In this document: in pieces, positions 28,346 to 38,202 of the stretch | Position numbering within the stretch: position 1 is the stretch's first letter | How the letters are laid out: every line of letters begins with the position of its first letter | NCBI RefSeq assembly: GCF_029215995.1 | Contig: NZ_JAEMVB010000003.1 | Location: 46,373 to 110,372, forward strand | Source of the DNA: Sulfurimonas sp. SAG-AH-194-L11 | Lineage (GTDB): Bacteria > Campylobacterota > Campylobacteria > Campylobacterales > Sulfurimonadaceae | Length of the DNA stretch: 64,000 bases | Reading direction: 5' to 3' | Position numbers and translations under genes: made by a program | Notes under the pieces: generated by a model | The model's database searches: none | What the model was told of the DNA's origin: nothing | What the model saw: only the letters and a program-made list of their open reading frames with translations

Positions 28346-29336
28346 AATCACTTTAAGTAAGGCAAATTTCTTTCATAATCTTGATATTATCAAAGAGAAG
28401 ACAAAAAGCATACAAAAGATAGCACTTGTTTTAAAAGATAATGCCTATGGACATGGTCTGATAGAGATGGCTGCACTAGCTAAAGAGTATGGTATTAGCA
28501 GAGCAGTTGTCCGCTCACACAGTGAAGCACAGAAGATAGAAGAGTTTTTTGAGTACATACTTGTTTTAGCAGATACTCCAAAGGTTCCAAGTAAAAAGAT
28601 ACGCTATACGATTAATGATATGCAAAAAATCAAAGAGTTCCCAAAAGGCACTTTAGTTGAGTTAAAAGTAGATACCGGTATGAGTAGAAATGGTATCTCT
28701 CCTAAAGAACTAAAGGAGGCACTTAGTAGTATAAAAGAGCAGGGTTTAGTTGTAGAGTCTATTTTTACACACCATGCCTGTGCAGATGAACTTGATGGTA
28801 AGTATGAGTTACAAAAAGAGCAGTTTTATAAACTCAAAGAGAGAGTATCACAAACACTAAAACTCTCTTTTCATTCCTCTAATTCTGCGGCTCTTTTTCG
28901 GGATGATACTTGTGATGAAGAGATGGTTCGTGTGGGTATTGCTGCCTATGGCTGTTTAGAACTTCCCTTTGCTTCAAGTGCAGAGGAGTTAAAACCTGTT
29001 TTATCACTCTATGCAGATAAAAACTCTTCACGAGTGCTCGAAGAGGGAGAGAGTGTTGGGTATGGTGCCGTGTTTAGTACGAGAGAAAAAACAGTTGTAA
29101 GTAACTACGACTTCGGGTATGCAGATGGTTTTTTACGAGCATGTTCTCAAAACTATACAACGCCAGAGGGGATAGAAATAGCAGGAAGAATCTCTATGGA
29201 TAATAGTTCATTTGTAAGTGATAAAGATACCTTACTTATCTTTACTGATGCAAGAGATGTTGCAAAGTTTGCAGATACTATAAGTTATGAGGTTTTAACA
29301 GCCTTAAAACCTCACCTCAAACGCGAAGTGGTTTAA
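28338..29336 (+). CDS. alr: Alanine racemase
   Basis: PLP enzyme that makes D-alanine for peptidoglycan. 332 residues, a little shorter than the usual 360. The PLP lysine is K33 in VLKDNAYGHG; the catalytic tyrosine lies in SVGYGAVFS; GRISMDNSSF is the conserved C-terminal site. It overlaps the upstream small membrane protein gene by 8 bases and the opposing 29333 gene by 4 bases at the stop. Confidence 0.93.
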   Translation: MTRITLSKANFFHNLDIIKEKTKSIQKIALVLKDNAYGHGLIEMAALAKEYGISRAVVRSHSEAQKIEEFFEYILVLADTPKVPSKKIRYTINDMQKIKEFPKGTLVELKVDTGMSRNGISPKELKEALSSIKEQGLVVESIFTHHACADELDGKYELQKEQFYKLKERVSQTLKLSFHSSNSAALFRDDTCDEEMVRVGIAAYGCLELPFASSAEELKPVLSLYADKNSSRVLEEGESVGYGAVFSTREKTVVSNYDFGYADGFLRACSQNYTTPEGIEIAGRISMDNSSFVSDKDTLLIFTDARDVAKFADTISYEVLTALKPHLKREVV

Positions 29337-29725
29337 GAGTTTATCTTGATGATGGCGTTTGAAAAGATAACACCATCAACTCCAAGTAAGGCAAACTCTT
29401 CTATCTCTTCATCACTCGCTATACTTACTAAAATCTTTGCATCAAAAAGATAAGACTCTGCTATGTTTTGAGCACTTTTTGCCAACTCTTTATCGACTAT
29501 GATATAGTTTGCATTTAAAGCAGAGGCGTACATTAGCTCTGTAATAGTAGAAACACTCAGCGCAAAGCTAATCTCATTTGCATTGAAGTGGTGAATGATA
29601 TCTAAGTTCTCTTGTGCAAACTCTAGATACAAAGAAGAAGAGGGTGGAGTGTTTGTGATAGCGTCTATAGAGTTTATATGGTAAAAACTCTCTGATTCTA
29701 AAAATCTATGACCAAAAAATAACAT
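29333..29725 (-). CDS. Hypothetical protein in the rsmG unit
   Basis: Not recognised. 130 residues with no signal peptide or membrane helix. The middle (STITELMYASALNANYIIVDKELAKSAQ, read in parts) alternates strands and helices, and the end LLGVDGVIFSN resembles the last strand of a TIM-barrel protein, but no catalytic set is visible. It starts one base after the PP0621-type gene and is the last gene of the tight rsmG unit. Confidence 0.6.
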   Translation of the reverse strand: MLFFGHRFLESESFYHINSIDAITNTPPSSSLYLEFAQENLDIIHHFNANEISFALSVSTITELMYASALNANYIIVDKELAKSAQNIAESYLFDAKILVSIASDEEIEEFALLGVDGVIFSNAIIKINS

Positions 29726-29953
29726 CTAAACTACCTTTTGTAGACACTCTTGTGAGCAGTAGTACTTTGCATTACTTAAAATCGCTTCACTTACTTGTAC
29801 ATAAACACTACAAGAGGAGCACTCAACCATATCGTCAGCTTTTATATCATCTTCTTTATTTGTAGTTTTTTGAGATAAAGGTGGGCTTTTTTTGATAAAC
29901 ATAAAGTAGACTATGCCTATAACCCCTATAACAAGTAATACTTTTAGTATCAT
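29726..29953 (-). CDS. PP0621-family small membrane protein
   Basis: 75 residues: an N-terminal membrane helix ([17 protein letters not shown]), a short linker, and a C-terminal metal-binding-like knuckle [16 protein letters not shown] with a second pair CSQEC. This matches the PP0621 family pattern of a zinc-knuckle on a membrane anchor. Function is unknown. Its ATG overlaps the rsmG stop by 4 bases. Confidence 0.7.
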   Translation of the reverse strand: MILKVLLVIGVIGIVYFMFIKKSPPLSQKTTNKEDDIKADDMVECSSCSVYVQVSEAILSNAKYYCSQECLQKVV

Positions 29954-30540
29954 AACGCCTCTCCTAAGAGTAAATAGTGTCTATTTTTTCTTTCAATTAT
30001 TTTATGTTGCATATTTTGTACTCCATCTTGGACTTCATCAAATACCTTTTCACCCTTGTAAAAAAGAAACTTTGTATCTTTATTACAAAAGGCTTTGGAA
30101 AGTTCTAGTAGCATTTTCGTCTCTGTAACTGCTCGTGATGTTATCATATCAAATATTTGAGGTTCCATCTGTTCTACTCTTTTTTTTACAACTTTTACAT
30201 TTTTGAGCCCTAAGTCCGCTTTTATGAACTGTAAAAAAGAGGCACGCTTAGAGAGTGGCTCTACTAAAGTAACCTCTGTATCAGGAAGTCCAAACGCGAG
30301 TATCATACCTGGAAAACCCGCACCCGTTCCTATATCCATAAGAGAAGAGACAGGAGGTAAAAACGATAGTGGAAAAACCGCATCGTAGATAAATGCATCA
30401 AGAGTAGCATTATCTCTTGCACCTGTTAGGTTATGGATTTTATTCCATTTATGTAAATGCTCTTTATATTTTTGAACATTATAAAAAAAATCATCGGGTA
30501 AGGCGATGTTATCATTGAGTAGGCTAGTCTTTAAGTCCAA
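29950..30540 (-). CDS. rsmG: 16S rRNA (guanine-527-N7)-methyltransferase RsmG
   Basis: SAM-dependent methylase of G527 in 16S rRNA; loss gives low-level streptomycin resistance in many bacteria. 196 residues. N-terminal [11 protein letters not shown] and the SAM site [16 protein letters not shown], then [15 protein letters not shown], are family hallmarks. First gene of a three-gene overlapping unit. In Campylobacter rsmG (gidB) lies next to ribA; here a GGDEF-EAL gene sits between. Confidence 0.95.
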   Translation of the reverse strand: MDLKTSLLNDNIALPDDFFYNVQKYKEHLHKWNKIHNLTGARDNATLDAFIYDAVFPLSFLPPVSSLMDIGTGAGFPGMILAFGLPDTEVTLVEPLSKRASFLQFIKADLGLKNVKVVKKRVEQMEPQIFDMITSRAVTETKMLLELSKAFCNKDTKFLFYKGEKVFDEVQDGVQNMQHKIIERKNRHYLLLGEAL

Positions 30541-30569
30541 TAAAATATCCTTTTAAAAAGATATTTTAT
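30540..30569. other. Inverted repeat upstream of rsmG
   Basis: A perfect 10-bp stem ATAAAATATC/GATATTTTAT with an A/T loop lies directly at the rsmG start. A 13-base piece of it (AAAAGATATTTTA) recurs in the same direction at 30706-30718, just before the small plus-strand gene. It could be an operator or hairpin acting on rsmG. Confidence 0.35.
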
Positions 30570-30721
30570 CTAAAAAAAGCTTTTTTATGAAAAGAGTTTT
30601 TTCATCATGCTAAAAAACATTTTAAAAATACCCTTGTTCCCTACTAATTTATCTATGAAATCATCGTAAGTAGTGTTGTTATCTTCAAGAAAACCACGCA
30701 GTGATAAAAGATATTTTAGGA

Positions 30722-30979
30722 ATGCAATTTTTTGAGCATTTAGATAAACAACATGAGGCATGGCATAAAAGTTATTCAAGTATATATAAAATATTTTTAG
30801 AAGATAAGAAGAGAGGTGTCTTTGGTAAGTTACTAGATTTTGGCGAGTCTAAAAGTATGAAAATGGATAAGGCAAAACTCTATTATAGTGAATTACAAGA
30901 AGAGACAAAAGAACTACTTAAAACTGCTGATGCTGCTATTCGCAGAGTTTCAGCACTACAAGAGAGTAAGTTTAACTAA
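30722..30979 (+). CDS. Small hypothetical charged helical protein
   Basis: Not recognised. 85 residues from the ATG at 30722, preceded by TTTAGGA. It is mostly charged helix (KLYYSELQEETKELLKTAD), with no signal peptide, Cys or membrane segment. It converges on the GGDEF-EAL gene with a 4-base overlap of stop codons. A GTG at 30701 would add seven residues but has no good ribosome binding site. Confidence 0.5.
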   Translation: MQFFEHLDKQHEAWHKSYSSIYKIFLEDKKRGVFGKLLDFGESKSMKMDKAKLYYSELQEETKELLKTADAAIRRVSALQESKFN

Positions 30980-33438
30980 TTTACTAAAAGTTTTTGCATC
31001 TCTTGTGCTGGTATTGGAGGTGAATAGAGATATCCTTGTATAAGCTCACAACCATGTTCAAGTAAAAAGTCTTTTTGTTCCTCCGTCTCTACTCCTTCAG
31101 CAATAATCTTAAAGTTCAAACTTTTTGCTAAAGCAATAATAGCTTTGGTAATAGCCATATCATCCTCATCTTCGGGTATATCTTTTACAAAAGTACGGTC
31201 AATTTTGAGCTTATCTAGTGGTAATTTTTTAAGATATGCAAGTGAAGAGTATCCTGTACCAAAATCATCTATAGCAATCTCAATCCCTAAATCATGAATT
31301 ATATTTAAGGTGATGATAGAGGATTGTGGATTTTTCATAACTTGTCCCTCTGTCACTTCTAACTCTAACCACTCTGTTTTAAAACCTATAGTTTGCATAA
31401 TTTCGAGTAAGTGAGTCAAAAAATCAACTTCATTTAGCTGTTTCATCGCTAGATTGAGTGATAATATTCCAGGATTAAAACCTTGGGCATACCAGAGTGC
31501 AAACTGTTTCATAGCGATACTCATAACAAGTCTATCTATTGGTATAATCAAACCTGTCTCTTCTGCAAATGCAATAAACTTTACTGGTGGTACTAATCCT
31601 AAACTAGGGTGTTGCCATCTTATAAGTGCTTCCATTCCAACAAGGGTATCTGTAGATGCATCGTATTGTGGCTGATAGTAAACGATAAACTGCTCCTCTT
31701 TTATAGCTAGACGTAAACTTGACTCTAAAACAACACGCTCAAATGCTTGTGAAGTCATATCAGAAGAGTAAAATTGAAAATTATCTCGTCCTGCATCCTT
31801 CGCTTTATACATAGCAACATCAGAAAACTTTATAAGATTAGATGCATTTGTAGCATCTTCAGGATAGATACTTATACCTACACTTGCTGTAACATAGAGG
31901 TTATGGTTATTAATAACAATGGGCTCTTTCATAATATCAACAATTTTGTTTGCCACTACCGAGGTGTCTTGTATCATCTGTAAATCTTTTAAAATAATAG
32001 TAAACTCATCACCACCAAGTCTTGCAAGAGTATCTTCTTCACGAATAACAGAGGTGAGACGTTTTGCTGCTTCTACGAGTACTTCATCACCTATATGATG
32101 ACCCAGAGAATCATTAATCTGTTTAAACTGATCAAGGTCTATAAAAAATAGGGCAAACTTAGTGTGGTTGCGTTTTGAAAAGATAATAGCTTGCGAAAGT
32201 CTATCTTTAAATAGGGTTCTATTTGGTAAACTCGTTAAAGTGTCGTAGTGGGCTTGTTTTTTTAAAAGTTGTGTCTGTTTCTTGAGTAACTCTTTTGTCT
32301 TTTTTTGTGCTGTTATATCTTGGATATAACCTATGTATCCATCTACCTCACCATTTTCATCTCTAGATACACTTAGAGAAAGGTTACAAGTGATTTTATG
32401 CGAGCTTTTTTTAAGCATATAGGCTTCTATGTCTAAATTACCTTGGTTGTTTAGAATAATGAAAAGTTCTTTAAAAGTATACTCATTATCCATATGGTAT
32501 ATCTCTGCAATACTTTTTCCAACTATCTCTTCGGATGAATATCCAAAAAGAGTTGTACTTCCCTTATTCCAGTTTGTGATATGTCCATACTTGTCAGTTG
32601 ATATCACTGAATCATGAATATACTCTAATACTTTTGCCTGTTTTTTGTATTGAAATTCGAGTTCTACTATTTCGGAGATATCTGTATCAAATATTACACA
32701 GGCAGGTTTATTGTGATAGTTGATAGTGTGTAGATAAGATTGTACATAGTAAGTTGATTTATCTTTACGTTGATGCATAGTTCTATTGAGCATATAGTTC
32801 TTTGTCTCCAAAAGAGAACGCTGTTGTATGATTTCTTCATCTTTTATATTGGGGTTTATATCTTTGATATTCATACAGAGTAACTCTTCCTCTGTATAGC
32901 CTAGAGCATGACAAGCACCTTGGTTAACATAGAGGTACTCTAATGTATCAAGTGCAATTATATAAATTTCATTTGATGAGTACTGCATAACTTTTGACAA
33001 CTCTTGAGCCTGTGCCTTATTCGCTTCTTGCTCAGTGATATCTTGAGTTGTTCCTAAAATTTTGCTTGGGTTTAACTCTTCATCGTAAATGACCTGTCCA
33101 TTGAGTAAAATATCAATATGTTTACCACTTGAGTGTACTATCTGACATTGATAACTAACAGGATCACCACTCTTTATGGCATTTTGTAGTTGTCTTTGTG
33201 TCTCTTGTAAGTATCGTGGTACGAGAAGAGAGAAGAATAGTTCAAGGCTGACAGTGGTCTTTTTATCTACTCCGTAAATTTCGTAGCTCATATCAGACCA
33301 AGTTGACTTATGTGTTTTTAAGTCAACCTCCCAACTTCCTAGGCGAGATATAGACTCTAGTTTACGAAGAGTATTCTCTCTTGCTTGGAGCTTTTTAAGA
33401 GCTATTTGTATGTCGTCCTTTTCTATATCTATTGGCAT
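30976..33438 (-). CDS. PAS-PAS-PAS-GGDEF-EAL cyclic-di-GMP enzyme
   Basis: 820 residues, cytosolic (no membrane helices). Three PAS domains at about 25-145, 145-265 and 265-385, then a GGDEF domain (about 400-560) with an intact LGGDEFTII site and an EAL domain (about 575-815) with GMEALIRWQH, the metal-binding glutamate segments and DDFGTGYSSLAYL. Both catalytic sites look complete, so the protein could make or degrade cyclic-di-GMP; such pairs often favour one activity. No RxxD inhibitory site is obvious just before GGDEF. It follows ribA by 17 bases. Confidence 0.93.
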   Translation of the reverse strand: MPIDIEKDDIQIALKKLQARENTLRKLESISRLGSWEVDLKTHKSTWSDMSYEIYGVDKKTTVSLELFFSLLVPRYLQETQRQLQNAIKSGDPVSYQCQIVHSSGKHIDILLNGQVIYDEELNPSKILGTTQDITEQEANKAQAQELSKVMQYSSNEIYIIALDTLEYLYVNQGACHALGYTEEELLCMNIKDINPNIKDEEIIQQRSLLETKNYMLNRTMHQRKDKSTYYVQSYLHTINYHNKPACVIFDTDISEIVELEFQYKKQAKVLEYIHDSVISTDKYGHITNWNKGSTTLFGYSSEEIVGKSIAEIYHMDNEYTFKELFIILNNQGNLDIEAYMLKKSSHKITCNLSLSVSRDENGEVDGYIGYIQDITAQKKTKELLKKQTQLLKKQAHYDTLTSLPNRTLFKDRLSQAIIFSKRNHTKFALFFIDLDQFKQINDSLGHHIGDEVLVEAAKRLTSVIREEDTLARLGGDEFTIILKDLQMIQDTSVVANKIVDIMKEPIVINNHNLYVTASVGISIYPEDATNASNLIKFSDVAMYKAKDAGRDNFQFYSSDMTSQAFERVVLESSLRLAIKEEQFIVYYQPQYDASTDTLVGMEALIRWQHPSLGLVPPVKFIAFAEETGLIIPIDRLVMSIAMKQFALWYAQGFNPGILSLNLAMKQLNEVDFLTHLLEIMQTIGFKTEWLELEVTEGQVMKNPQSSIITLNIIHDLGIEIAIDDFGTGYSSLAYLKKLPLDKLKIDRTFVKDIPEDEDDMAITKAIIALAKSLNFKIIAEGVETEEQKDFLLEHGCELIQGYLYSPPIPAQEMQKLLVN

Positions 33439-33455
33439 AAATCGCTCCTCTTAGC

Positions 33456-34019
33456 TTAAAACAGGTGTCCCATCTCATCGCGTTTAGTATCCAAGTAATC
33501 TTCGTTAAACTTATTTGATTGCATTATAATCGGCATACGTTCTAAAATCTCAACTCCGGTAATCGATTTTACCTTATCTGGATTGTTCGTGAGTAGTTTT
33601 ATCTTTTTTATCTTGAAATAATCGAGGATAAATGTGACTACTTCATACGTTCTCTCATCTGAGGCAAAGCCTAACTGATGATTTGCTTCTATGGTGTTGA
33701 GTCCTTTATCTTGCAAGGCATAGGCATTTATCTTGTTTAAAAGACCAATGTTACGACCCTCTTGACGAAGGTAGATAACCATGCCTCCTTCTTTATTTAT
33801 AAGGTCAAGAGCGAATTCAAGTTGGTCACGACAGTCGCACTTAAGGCTACCTAAGGCATCTCCCGTTAAACATTCTGAATGGACTCTTACTATAGGGTTC
33901 TCATCTAAATTTTTTGCATAGATAACTAAGTGTTCTTTTTCACCCTCTTTAAAGGCTTTGACATGGAACTCACCAAAACGCGAGGGTAAGTTTGCTACGT
34001 GGGATATTTCTATATTCAT
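33456..34019 (-). CDS. ribA: GTP cyclohydrolase II
   Basis: First enzyme of riboflavin synthesis, opening GTP. 187 residues, a stand-alone RibA and not a RibBA fusion. The zinc site CLTGDALGSLKCDC (about residues 48-61) and the following LRQEGRNIGLLNKI are diagnostic. It is divergent from hemB across 67 bases. The order hemB, ribA agrees with Campylobacter. ribH lies elsewhere in the window at 45.5 kb. Confidence 0.95.
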   Translation of the reverse strand: MNIEISHVANLPSRFGEFHVKAFKEGEKEHLVIYAKNLDENPIVRVHSECLTGDALGSLKCDCRDQLEFALDLINKEGGMVIYLRQEGRNIGLLNKINAYALQDKGLNTIEANHQLGFASDERTYEVVTFILDYFKIKKIKLLTNNPDKVKSITGVEILERMPIIMQSNKFNEDYLDTKRDEMGHLF

Positions 34020-34086
34020 TAATTTAATCTTTAAAAGGGTAAAATATTGTTCTTAAAAATAATTATAGCTAAAAAAAGGTTTAACA

Positions 34087-35064
34087 ATGTTCCAAAGATT
34101 TCGCCGCACTCGTTTAAACAAGCATCTTCGTTCACTCGTTAGAGAGACACAAGTAAATGTAGAAGACTTTATCTATCCACTATTTATTAGAAGTGGAGAG
34201 GGGATAAAGACAGAGGTGGCATCAATGCCGGGTGTTTTTCAGATGAGCATAGATGAGATTTTAAAAGAGTGTGAAGAGTTAAAATCACTTGGAATTTACT
34301 CTATTATCCTTTTTGGTATTCCTGATACGAAAGACTCTATAGGAAGTGATGCCCTTTGCGAACATGGCATCATCGCTTCATCTATCCGTGCTATAAAAGC
34401 AGCTCATCCTGATATGTTTGTAGTAACTGACTTATGCTTTTGTGAGTATACAGACCACGGGCATTGTGGGATTATTGATGAAGTTAGAGAAACAGTAAAT
34501 AATGATGCAACCTTAGAGATTTCAGGTGAGCAAGCACTTATCCATGCAAGGGCAGGGGCTGATATGATAGCACCGAGTGGAATGATGGATGGTATCATTG
34601 AAACCTTGAGAGAGGCACTTGATAATGGTGGATATGAAAATCTTCCTATCATGGCATACTCTACGAAATTTTCTTCGGGTTATTATGGACCATTTCGTGA
34701 TGTTGCCGAATCTAGTCCAAGTTTTGGAGACAGAGCTAGCTATCAAATGGATCCAGCAAATCGCCGTGAAGCGATAGCTGAGTCTGTAAGTGATGAAATG
34801 CAAGGAGCTGATATACTGATGGTAAAACCAGCTCTGGCTTACCTTGACTTAGTGCGAGAGATAAAAGATGCGACATCACTTCCTATGGCAGTATATAATG
34901 TAAGTGGTGAGTATGCGATGTTAAAACATGCAGGAGATGCTAATCTTATAGACTACGAGAGAGTTGTGATGGAGACTATGATAGCGTTTAAACGGGCAGG
35001 AGCAAACATAATCATCTCTTACCATGCTAAAGAAGTAGCAAAGATGTTAAATAGTGCTAAATAA
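34087..35064 (+). CDS. hemB: Delta-aminolevulinic acid dehydratase (porphobilinogen synthase)
   Basis: Condenses two 5-aminolevulinates to porphobilinogen in heme synthesis. 325 residues. The metal-binding loop [13 protein letters not shown] carries three cysteines, the zinc-dependent type. The two Schiff-base lysines are in [15 protein letters not shown] (about 195) and [11 protein letters not shown] (about 247). Followed after 61 bases by argF. Confidence 0.97.
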   Translation: MFQRFRRTRLNKHLRSLVRETQVNVEDFIYPLFIRSGEGIKTEVASMPGVFQMSIDEILKECEELKSLGIYSIILFGIPDTKDSIGSDALCEHGIIASSIRAIKAAHPDMFVVTDLCFCEYTDHGHCGIIDEVRETVNNDATLEISGEQALIHARAGADMIAPSGMMDGIIETLREALDNGGYENLPIMAYSTKFSSGYYGPFRDVAESSPSFGDRASYQMDPANRREAIAESVSDEMQGADILMVKPALAYLDLVREIKDATSLPMAVYNVSGEYAMLKHAGDANLIDYERVVMETMIAFKRAGANIIISYHAKEVAKMLNSAK

Positions 35065-35125
35065 CAGATAGATTAAAGAAAACTATTATAGAATATAAAT
35101 TAAACAAAAATATTAGGAAGAAAAA

Positions 35126-36052
35126 TTGAGACATTTTTTAACACTAAAAGATTTTACAAAAGAAGAGATTTTAGAAATTATTGATATCGCTGTTGATATA
35201 AAGAAAGATTTAAAAGCAGGTGTTTACAAAAAACAGCTTGAAAACCAGACTTTAGCGATGATTTTTGAGAAGAGTTCTACACGAACTCGTGTAAGTTTTG
35301 AGACAGGTATGTTTCAGCTTGGTGGACATGCACTTTTTTTAAGTAATCGTGATATACATTTAGGTCGTGGTGAACCTATTGCTGATACTGCAAAAGTTAT
35401 CAGTAGTATGTGTGATATGGTAATGATACGAACATTTGAACATAGTATGATAGAAGAGTTTGCAGCAAACTCAAGAGTACCCGTTATAAATGGTCTGACA
35501 GACTCTTATCACCCCGTACAACTCTTAGCAGACTACTTAACCATGCTTGAGTATGGCATTAACGAAAAAGCAGTAATTGCTTATGTTGGTGATGGAAATA
35601 ACATGACAAACTCATGGATGTTCTTGGCTGCTAAAATGGGGTTTTCTTTAAGAATAGCTACTCCAAAGGGTTATGAAGTAGATGGCACTATTTTGGAAGA
35701 AGCCCTTAAAATGGCAAAAGAAAGTGGTGCAAAAATCACTGTGATGAATGATCCTAAAGAGGCTATTAAAAATGCAACTATTGTTACGACGGATACTTGG
35801 GCTTCTATGGGTCAAGAGGATGAAAAAGAAGAAAGAATTAAAGCATTTAAAGGTTTTATGGTAGATAGTTTACAGATGTGTCTTGCACGAAAAACTGCTA
35901 AATTTCTTCACTGTCTTCCTGCTTATAGAGGACAAGAAGTCTCTGCAGAGCTCATGGAACTTCACTCTGACATCATTTTTGATGAAGCTGAAAATCGCCT
36001 CCATGCTCAAAAAGGGCTTATGGTTTGGTTGGATAGACAGAGAAAAAAATAG
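35126..36052 (+). CDS. argF: Ornithine carbamoyltransferase
   Basis: Makes citrulline from ornithine and carbamoyl phosphate in arginine synthesis. 308 residues. Carbamoyl-phosphate site [10 protein letters not shown] (about 48-57), the [11 protein letters not shown] loop and the ornithine-binding cysteine in [10 protein letters not shown]. The start is a TTG at 35126 preceded by AGGAAG; no ATG fits upstream. A hairpin at 36089-36111 ends the unit. Confidence 0.96.
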   Translation: MRHFLTLKDFTKEEILEIIDIAVDIKKDLKAGVYKKQLENQTLAMIFEKSSTRTRVSFETGMFQLGGHALFLSNRDIHLGRGEPIADTAKVISSMCDMVMIRTFEHSMIEEFAANSRVPVINGLTDSYHPVQLLADYLTMLEYGINEKAVIAYVGDGNNMTNSWMFLAAKMGFSLRIATPKGYEVDGTILEEALKMAKESGAKITVMNDPKEAIKNATIVTTDTWASMGQEDEKEERIKAFKGFMVDSLQMCLARKTAKFLHCLPAYRGQEVSAELMELHSDIIFDEAENRLHAQKGLMVWLDRQRKK

Positions 36053-36088
36053 CCTTTAGGGTCTTGCAGGGGCTTAGTATATGCAACT

Positions 36089-36111
36089 ATAATGAGCTCT
36101 TTACTCATTAT
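36089..36111. terminator. Terminator between argF and trpS
   Basis: A perfect 8-bp stem ATAATGAG/CTCATTAT with a 7-base loop, lying in the 62-base gap between two converging genes and usable from both sides. Confidence 0.55.
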
Positions 36112-36114
36112 GGT

Positions 36115-37080
36115 TTAGTATTTAATACCTGTAACTTCTCGAATCTTCTCCATCATAGGTAGAGCAGTAGCTCTTGCCTTATCTGCACCCATGGCTAAAA
36201 TCTCTCTTACTTCAAGTTGATTATTAGCATAGTACTCGCGTTTTTCACGAAACTCTCTAAAATATTCCCACATTACTTCTGCAAGATACAGTTTAAAGTG
36301 TCCATGACCCTCACCACCTTTTTTATATCTATTTTGAAGCTCTATAAGTTCATCACCCTCTAAAAAAAGTTTTGCCATATTGTAAACATTACAGCCCTCA
36401 AACTCTTTTGGCTCTTCTAAGGCTACTTGCTCAGTAACTATTTTTTTGATGGTTTTGAGCTGTTTTTTCTCTTCACCAAAAATATTTACAGTATTTTTAT
36501 AGCTTTTTGACATCTTCTGTCCATCAGTTCCGGGAACTGTTTGCACATTTTCTTCTATTCTAAAATTTGGAATTGTAAAAATATCACCGTACTGGTTGTT
36601 AAACTTTATAGCGATATCTCTGGCAATCTCAACATGCTGGATCTGATCTTTTCCAACAGGAATAATCTCAGGAGAGTATAGAAGAATATCTGCTGCCATT
36701 AAAACAGGGTATGAGAACAAAGAGTGATTTGCTTTAATCCCTTTAGCCGTTTTATCTTTATAGCTATGTGCACGTTCAAGTAGACCCATCGGAGTATATG
36801 AAGATAAAAACCAGTAAAGTTCAAGTACTTCTTTAACATCTGACTGTACCCAAAAAGTATTTTTCTGTGGGTCTATTCCTAGTGCTAAAAAATCTGTAGC
36901 AGATTGCATTGTAAGCTCGGCTAATCTCGCTCCATCATTTACACTTGTCATTGCGTGATAGTTAGCGATAAAAGTAAAAGTGTCCTCTTTTTTTTGTGCA
37001 TCAACCATCTGTTTTATAGAACCAAAGTAGTTCCCAATATGTAAGTCGCCTGATGATTGGATTCCCGTTAATACTCTCAT
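36115..37080 (-). CDS. trpS: Tryptophanyl-tRNA synthetase
   Basis: Class I synthetase that charges tRNA-Trp. 321 residues, normal for the bacterial form. The HIGH-type motif is HIGN (14-17) and the KMSKS loop is in GQKMSKSYKN. GIQSSGDLHIGNY at the start is the family opening. Divergent from hpf. Confidence 0.97.
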   Translation of the reverse strand: MRVLTGIQSSGDLHIGNYFGSIKQMVDAQKKEDTFTFIANYHAMTSVNDGARLAELTMQSATDFLALGIDPQKNTFWVQSDVKEVLELYWFLSSYTPMGLLERAHSYKDKTAKGIKANHSLFSYPVLMAADILLYSPEIIPVGKDQIQHVEIARDIAIKFNNQYGDIFTIPNFRIEENVQTVPGTDGQKMSKSYKNTVNIFGEEKKQLKTIKKIVTEQVALEEPKEFEGCNVYNMAKLFLEGDELIELQNRYKKGGEGHGHFKLYLAEVMWEYFREFREKREYYANNQLEVREILAMGADKARATALPMMEKIREVTGIKY

Positions 37081-37185
37081 AAAATATTATTCCTATATTT
37101 TTTCTGACATTATACCTATTTCAGCTTTATTTAGTTACTATATATGTACTACAAGAAGTTAGAACTTCTTTATAAAGGATTTATC

Positions 37186-37515
37186 ATGAACTTACAAATT
37201 AGATCAAAAGATATCACATTAACGGATGCTACTAAAGCACATATTGAAGGTGCTGTTGAAGCATTTAGAAAGTATTCATTAGATATTACTAGTATTAACT
37301 GTGTCGTAGCAGCTGAGAAAAAAGGTGTAATGGTAGAGTTTGATATTAAAATTGCTCATGCACAGCCAGTTATTATTACACAACATGATGATGTTCTTGA
37401 TGCTGCAATTGATTTAGCAATTGAAAAAGGGAACAAAGCACTTCGTCGTTTACATGATAAGGTTGTAGATCATAAAAATAGTTCTATCAGAGACCTAGAA
37501 ACACTTGATGCCTAA
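37186..37515 (+). CDS. hpf: Ribosome hibernation-promoting factor, short form
   Basis: A ribosome-binding protein (HPF/YfiA family) that protects idle ribosomes. 109 residues from the ATG at 37186, which has an AAAGGA site 6 bases upstream; the in-frame ATG at 37144 lacks one. N-terminal LQIRSKDITLTDATKAHIE and the acidic HDDVLDAAIDLAIEK helix fit the family. It lacks the C-terminal dimerisation domain of long HPF, so it would act as the short type. A hairpin follows. Confidence 0.9.
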   Translation: MNLQIRSKDITLTDATKAHIEGAVEAFRKYSLDITSINCVVAAEKKGVMVEFDIKIAHAQPVIITQHDDVLDAAIDLAIEKGNKALRRLHDKVVDHKNSSIRDLETLDA

Positions 37516-37522
37516 GTTAATT

Positions 37523-37548
37523 ATACATGCCCATTTTGTGGCATGTAT
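37523..37548 (+). terminator. hpf terminator
   Basis: A perfect 9-bp stem ATACATGCC/GGCATGTAT with an 8-base loop, 7 bases after the hpf stop, followed by a pyrimidine run. Confidence 0.65.
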
Positions 37549-37573
37549 CCCTCTCTCATAAAAGGAAATCCAC

Positions 37574-38194
37574 TTGAAATTTATCGTTACAATTTTTTTA
37601 CTCTTCTCTAGTATTGTACATGCAGAGAATATAAAAGAGAATGATTATTCTGTTCGTATATTTGGTGGTGCTTCATCTGCTAGTGATTTTGACCAACTCT
37701 ACACTTTTACAGGTTTTAACACTAGTCCTTATGGTACAAATGTATATGGCACGGATATTGGTTATAAACTTATAGAAAACCTATTTGACTTGCCTTTTGA
37801 TATTTATGCAAAATCAGGACTGAGTTACTTTGATGAAAATGGACATCAAGCTGATTTTTTAGAATTGACACTTTACATTAAACTTATTTATAAACTTAAT
37901 GCTTTTGGAAATCAGTTTCGTTTTGGTATTGCTGAGGGTATTTCATATGCAGGATTAGTTCCATATGTTGAGGCACAAGAAGCGATAGCAGAAAATGATA
38001 ATCAGTCAAATTTACTAAACTATATGGAAATTACTTTTGACTTTGATATGGGAAAACTTATCCATGTTAAGAGTATGCAAAACTACTACTTAGGTTATCT
38101 TATAAAACATCGCTCTGGTGTGAAGGGCGCATATGGTGGAGTCTATGATGGTGGCTCAAACTATAACTGTATCTATATAGAAAAAAACTTTTAA
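37574..38194 (+). CDS. Outer-membrane beta-barrel-like protein, HRSG family, copy 1
   Basis: 206 residues, start TTG at 37574 with AAAGGA 8 bases upstream. Signal peptide (KFIVTIFLLFSSIVHA), then alternating hydrophobic strands and an end in YIEKNF with terminal Phe, typical of a small outer-membrane barrel. Conserved with the next gene: FDLPFDIYAKSGLS, the DFDMGKL stretch, KHRSG and GGSNYN. The H-x-S pattern is also the catalytic signature of lipid A deacylase PagL, but the matching acidic residue is not clear, so an enzyme role is only a suggestion. Confidence 0.65.
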   Translation: MKFIVTIFLLFSSIVHAENIKENDYSVRIFGGASSASDFDQLYTFTGFNTSPYGTNVYGTDIGYKLIENLFDLPFDIYAKSGLSYFDENGHQADFLELTLYIKLIYKLNAFGNQFRFGIAEGISYAGLVPYVEAQEAIAENDNQSNLLNYMEITFDFDMGKLIHVKSMQNYYLGYLIKHRSGVKGAYGGVYDGGSNYNCIYIEKNF

Positions 38195-38202
38195 GGATTA
38201 TG

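Noticed and set aside
30585..30779. A 64-residue minus-strand frame between rsmG and the small plus-strand gene
   Set aside because: It starts inside the plus-strand gene, has no ribosome binding site and no recognisable domain; the plus-strand frame has the better start signals. It may still be real in a shorter form.
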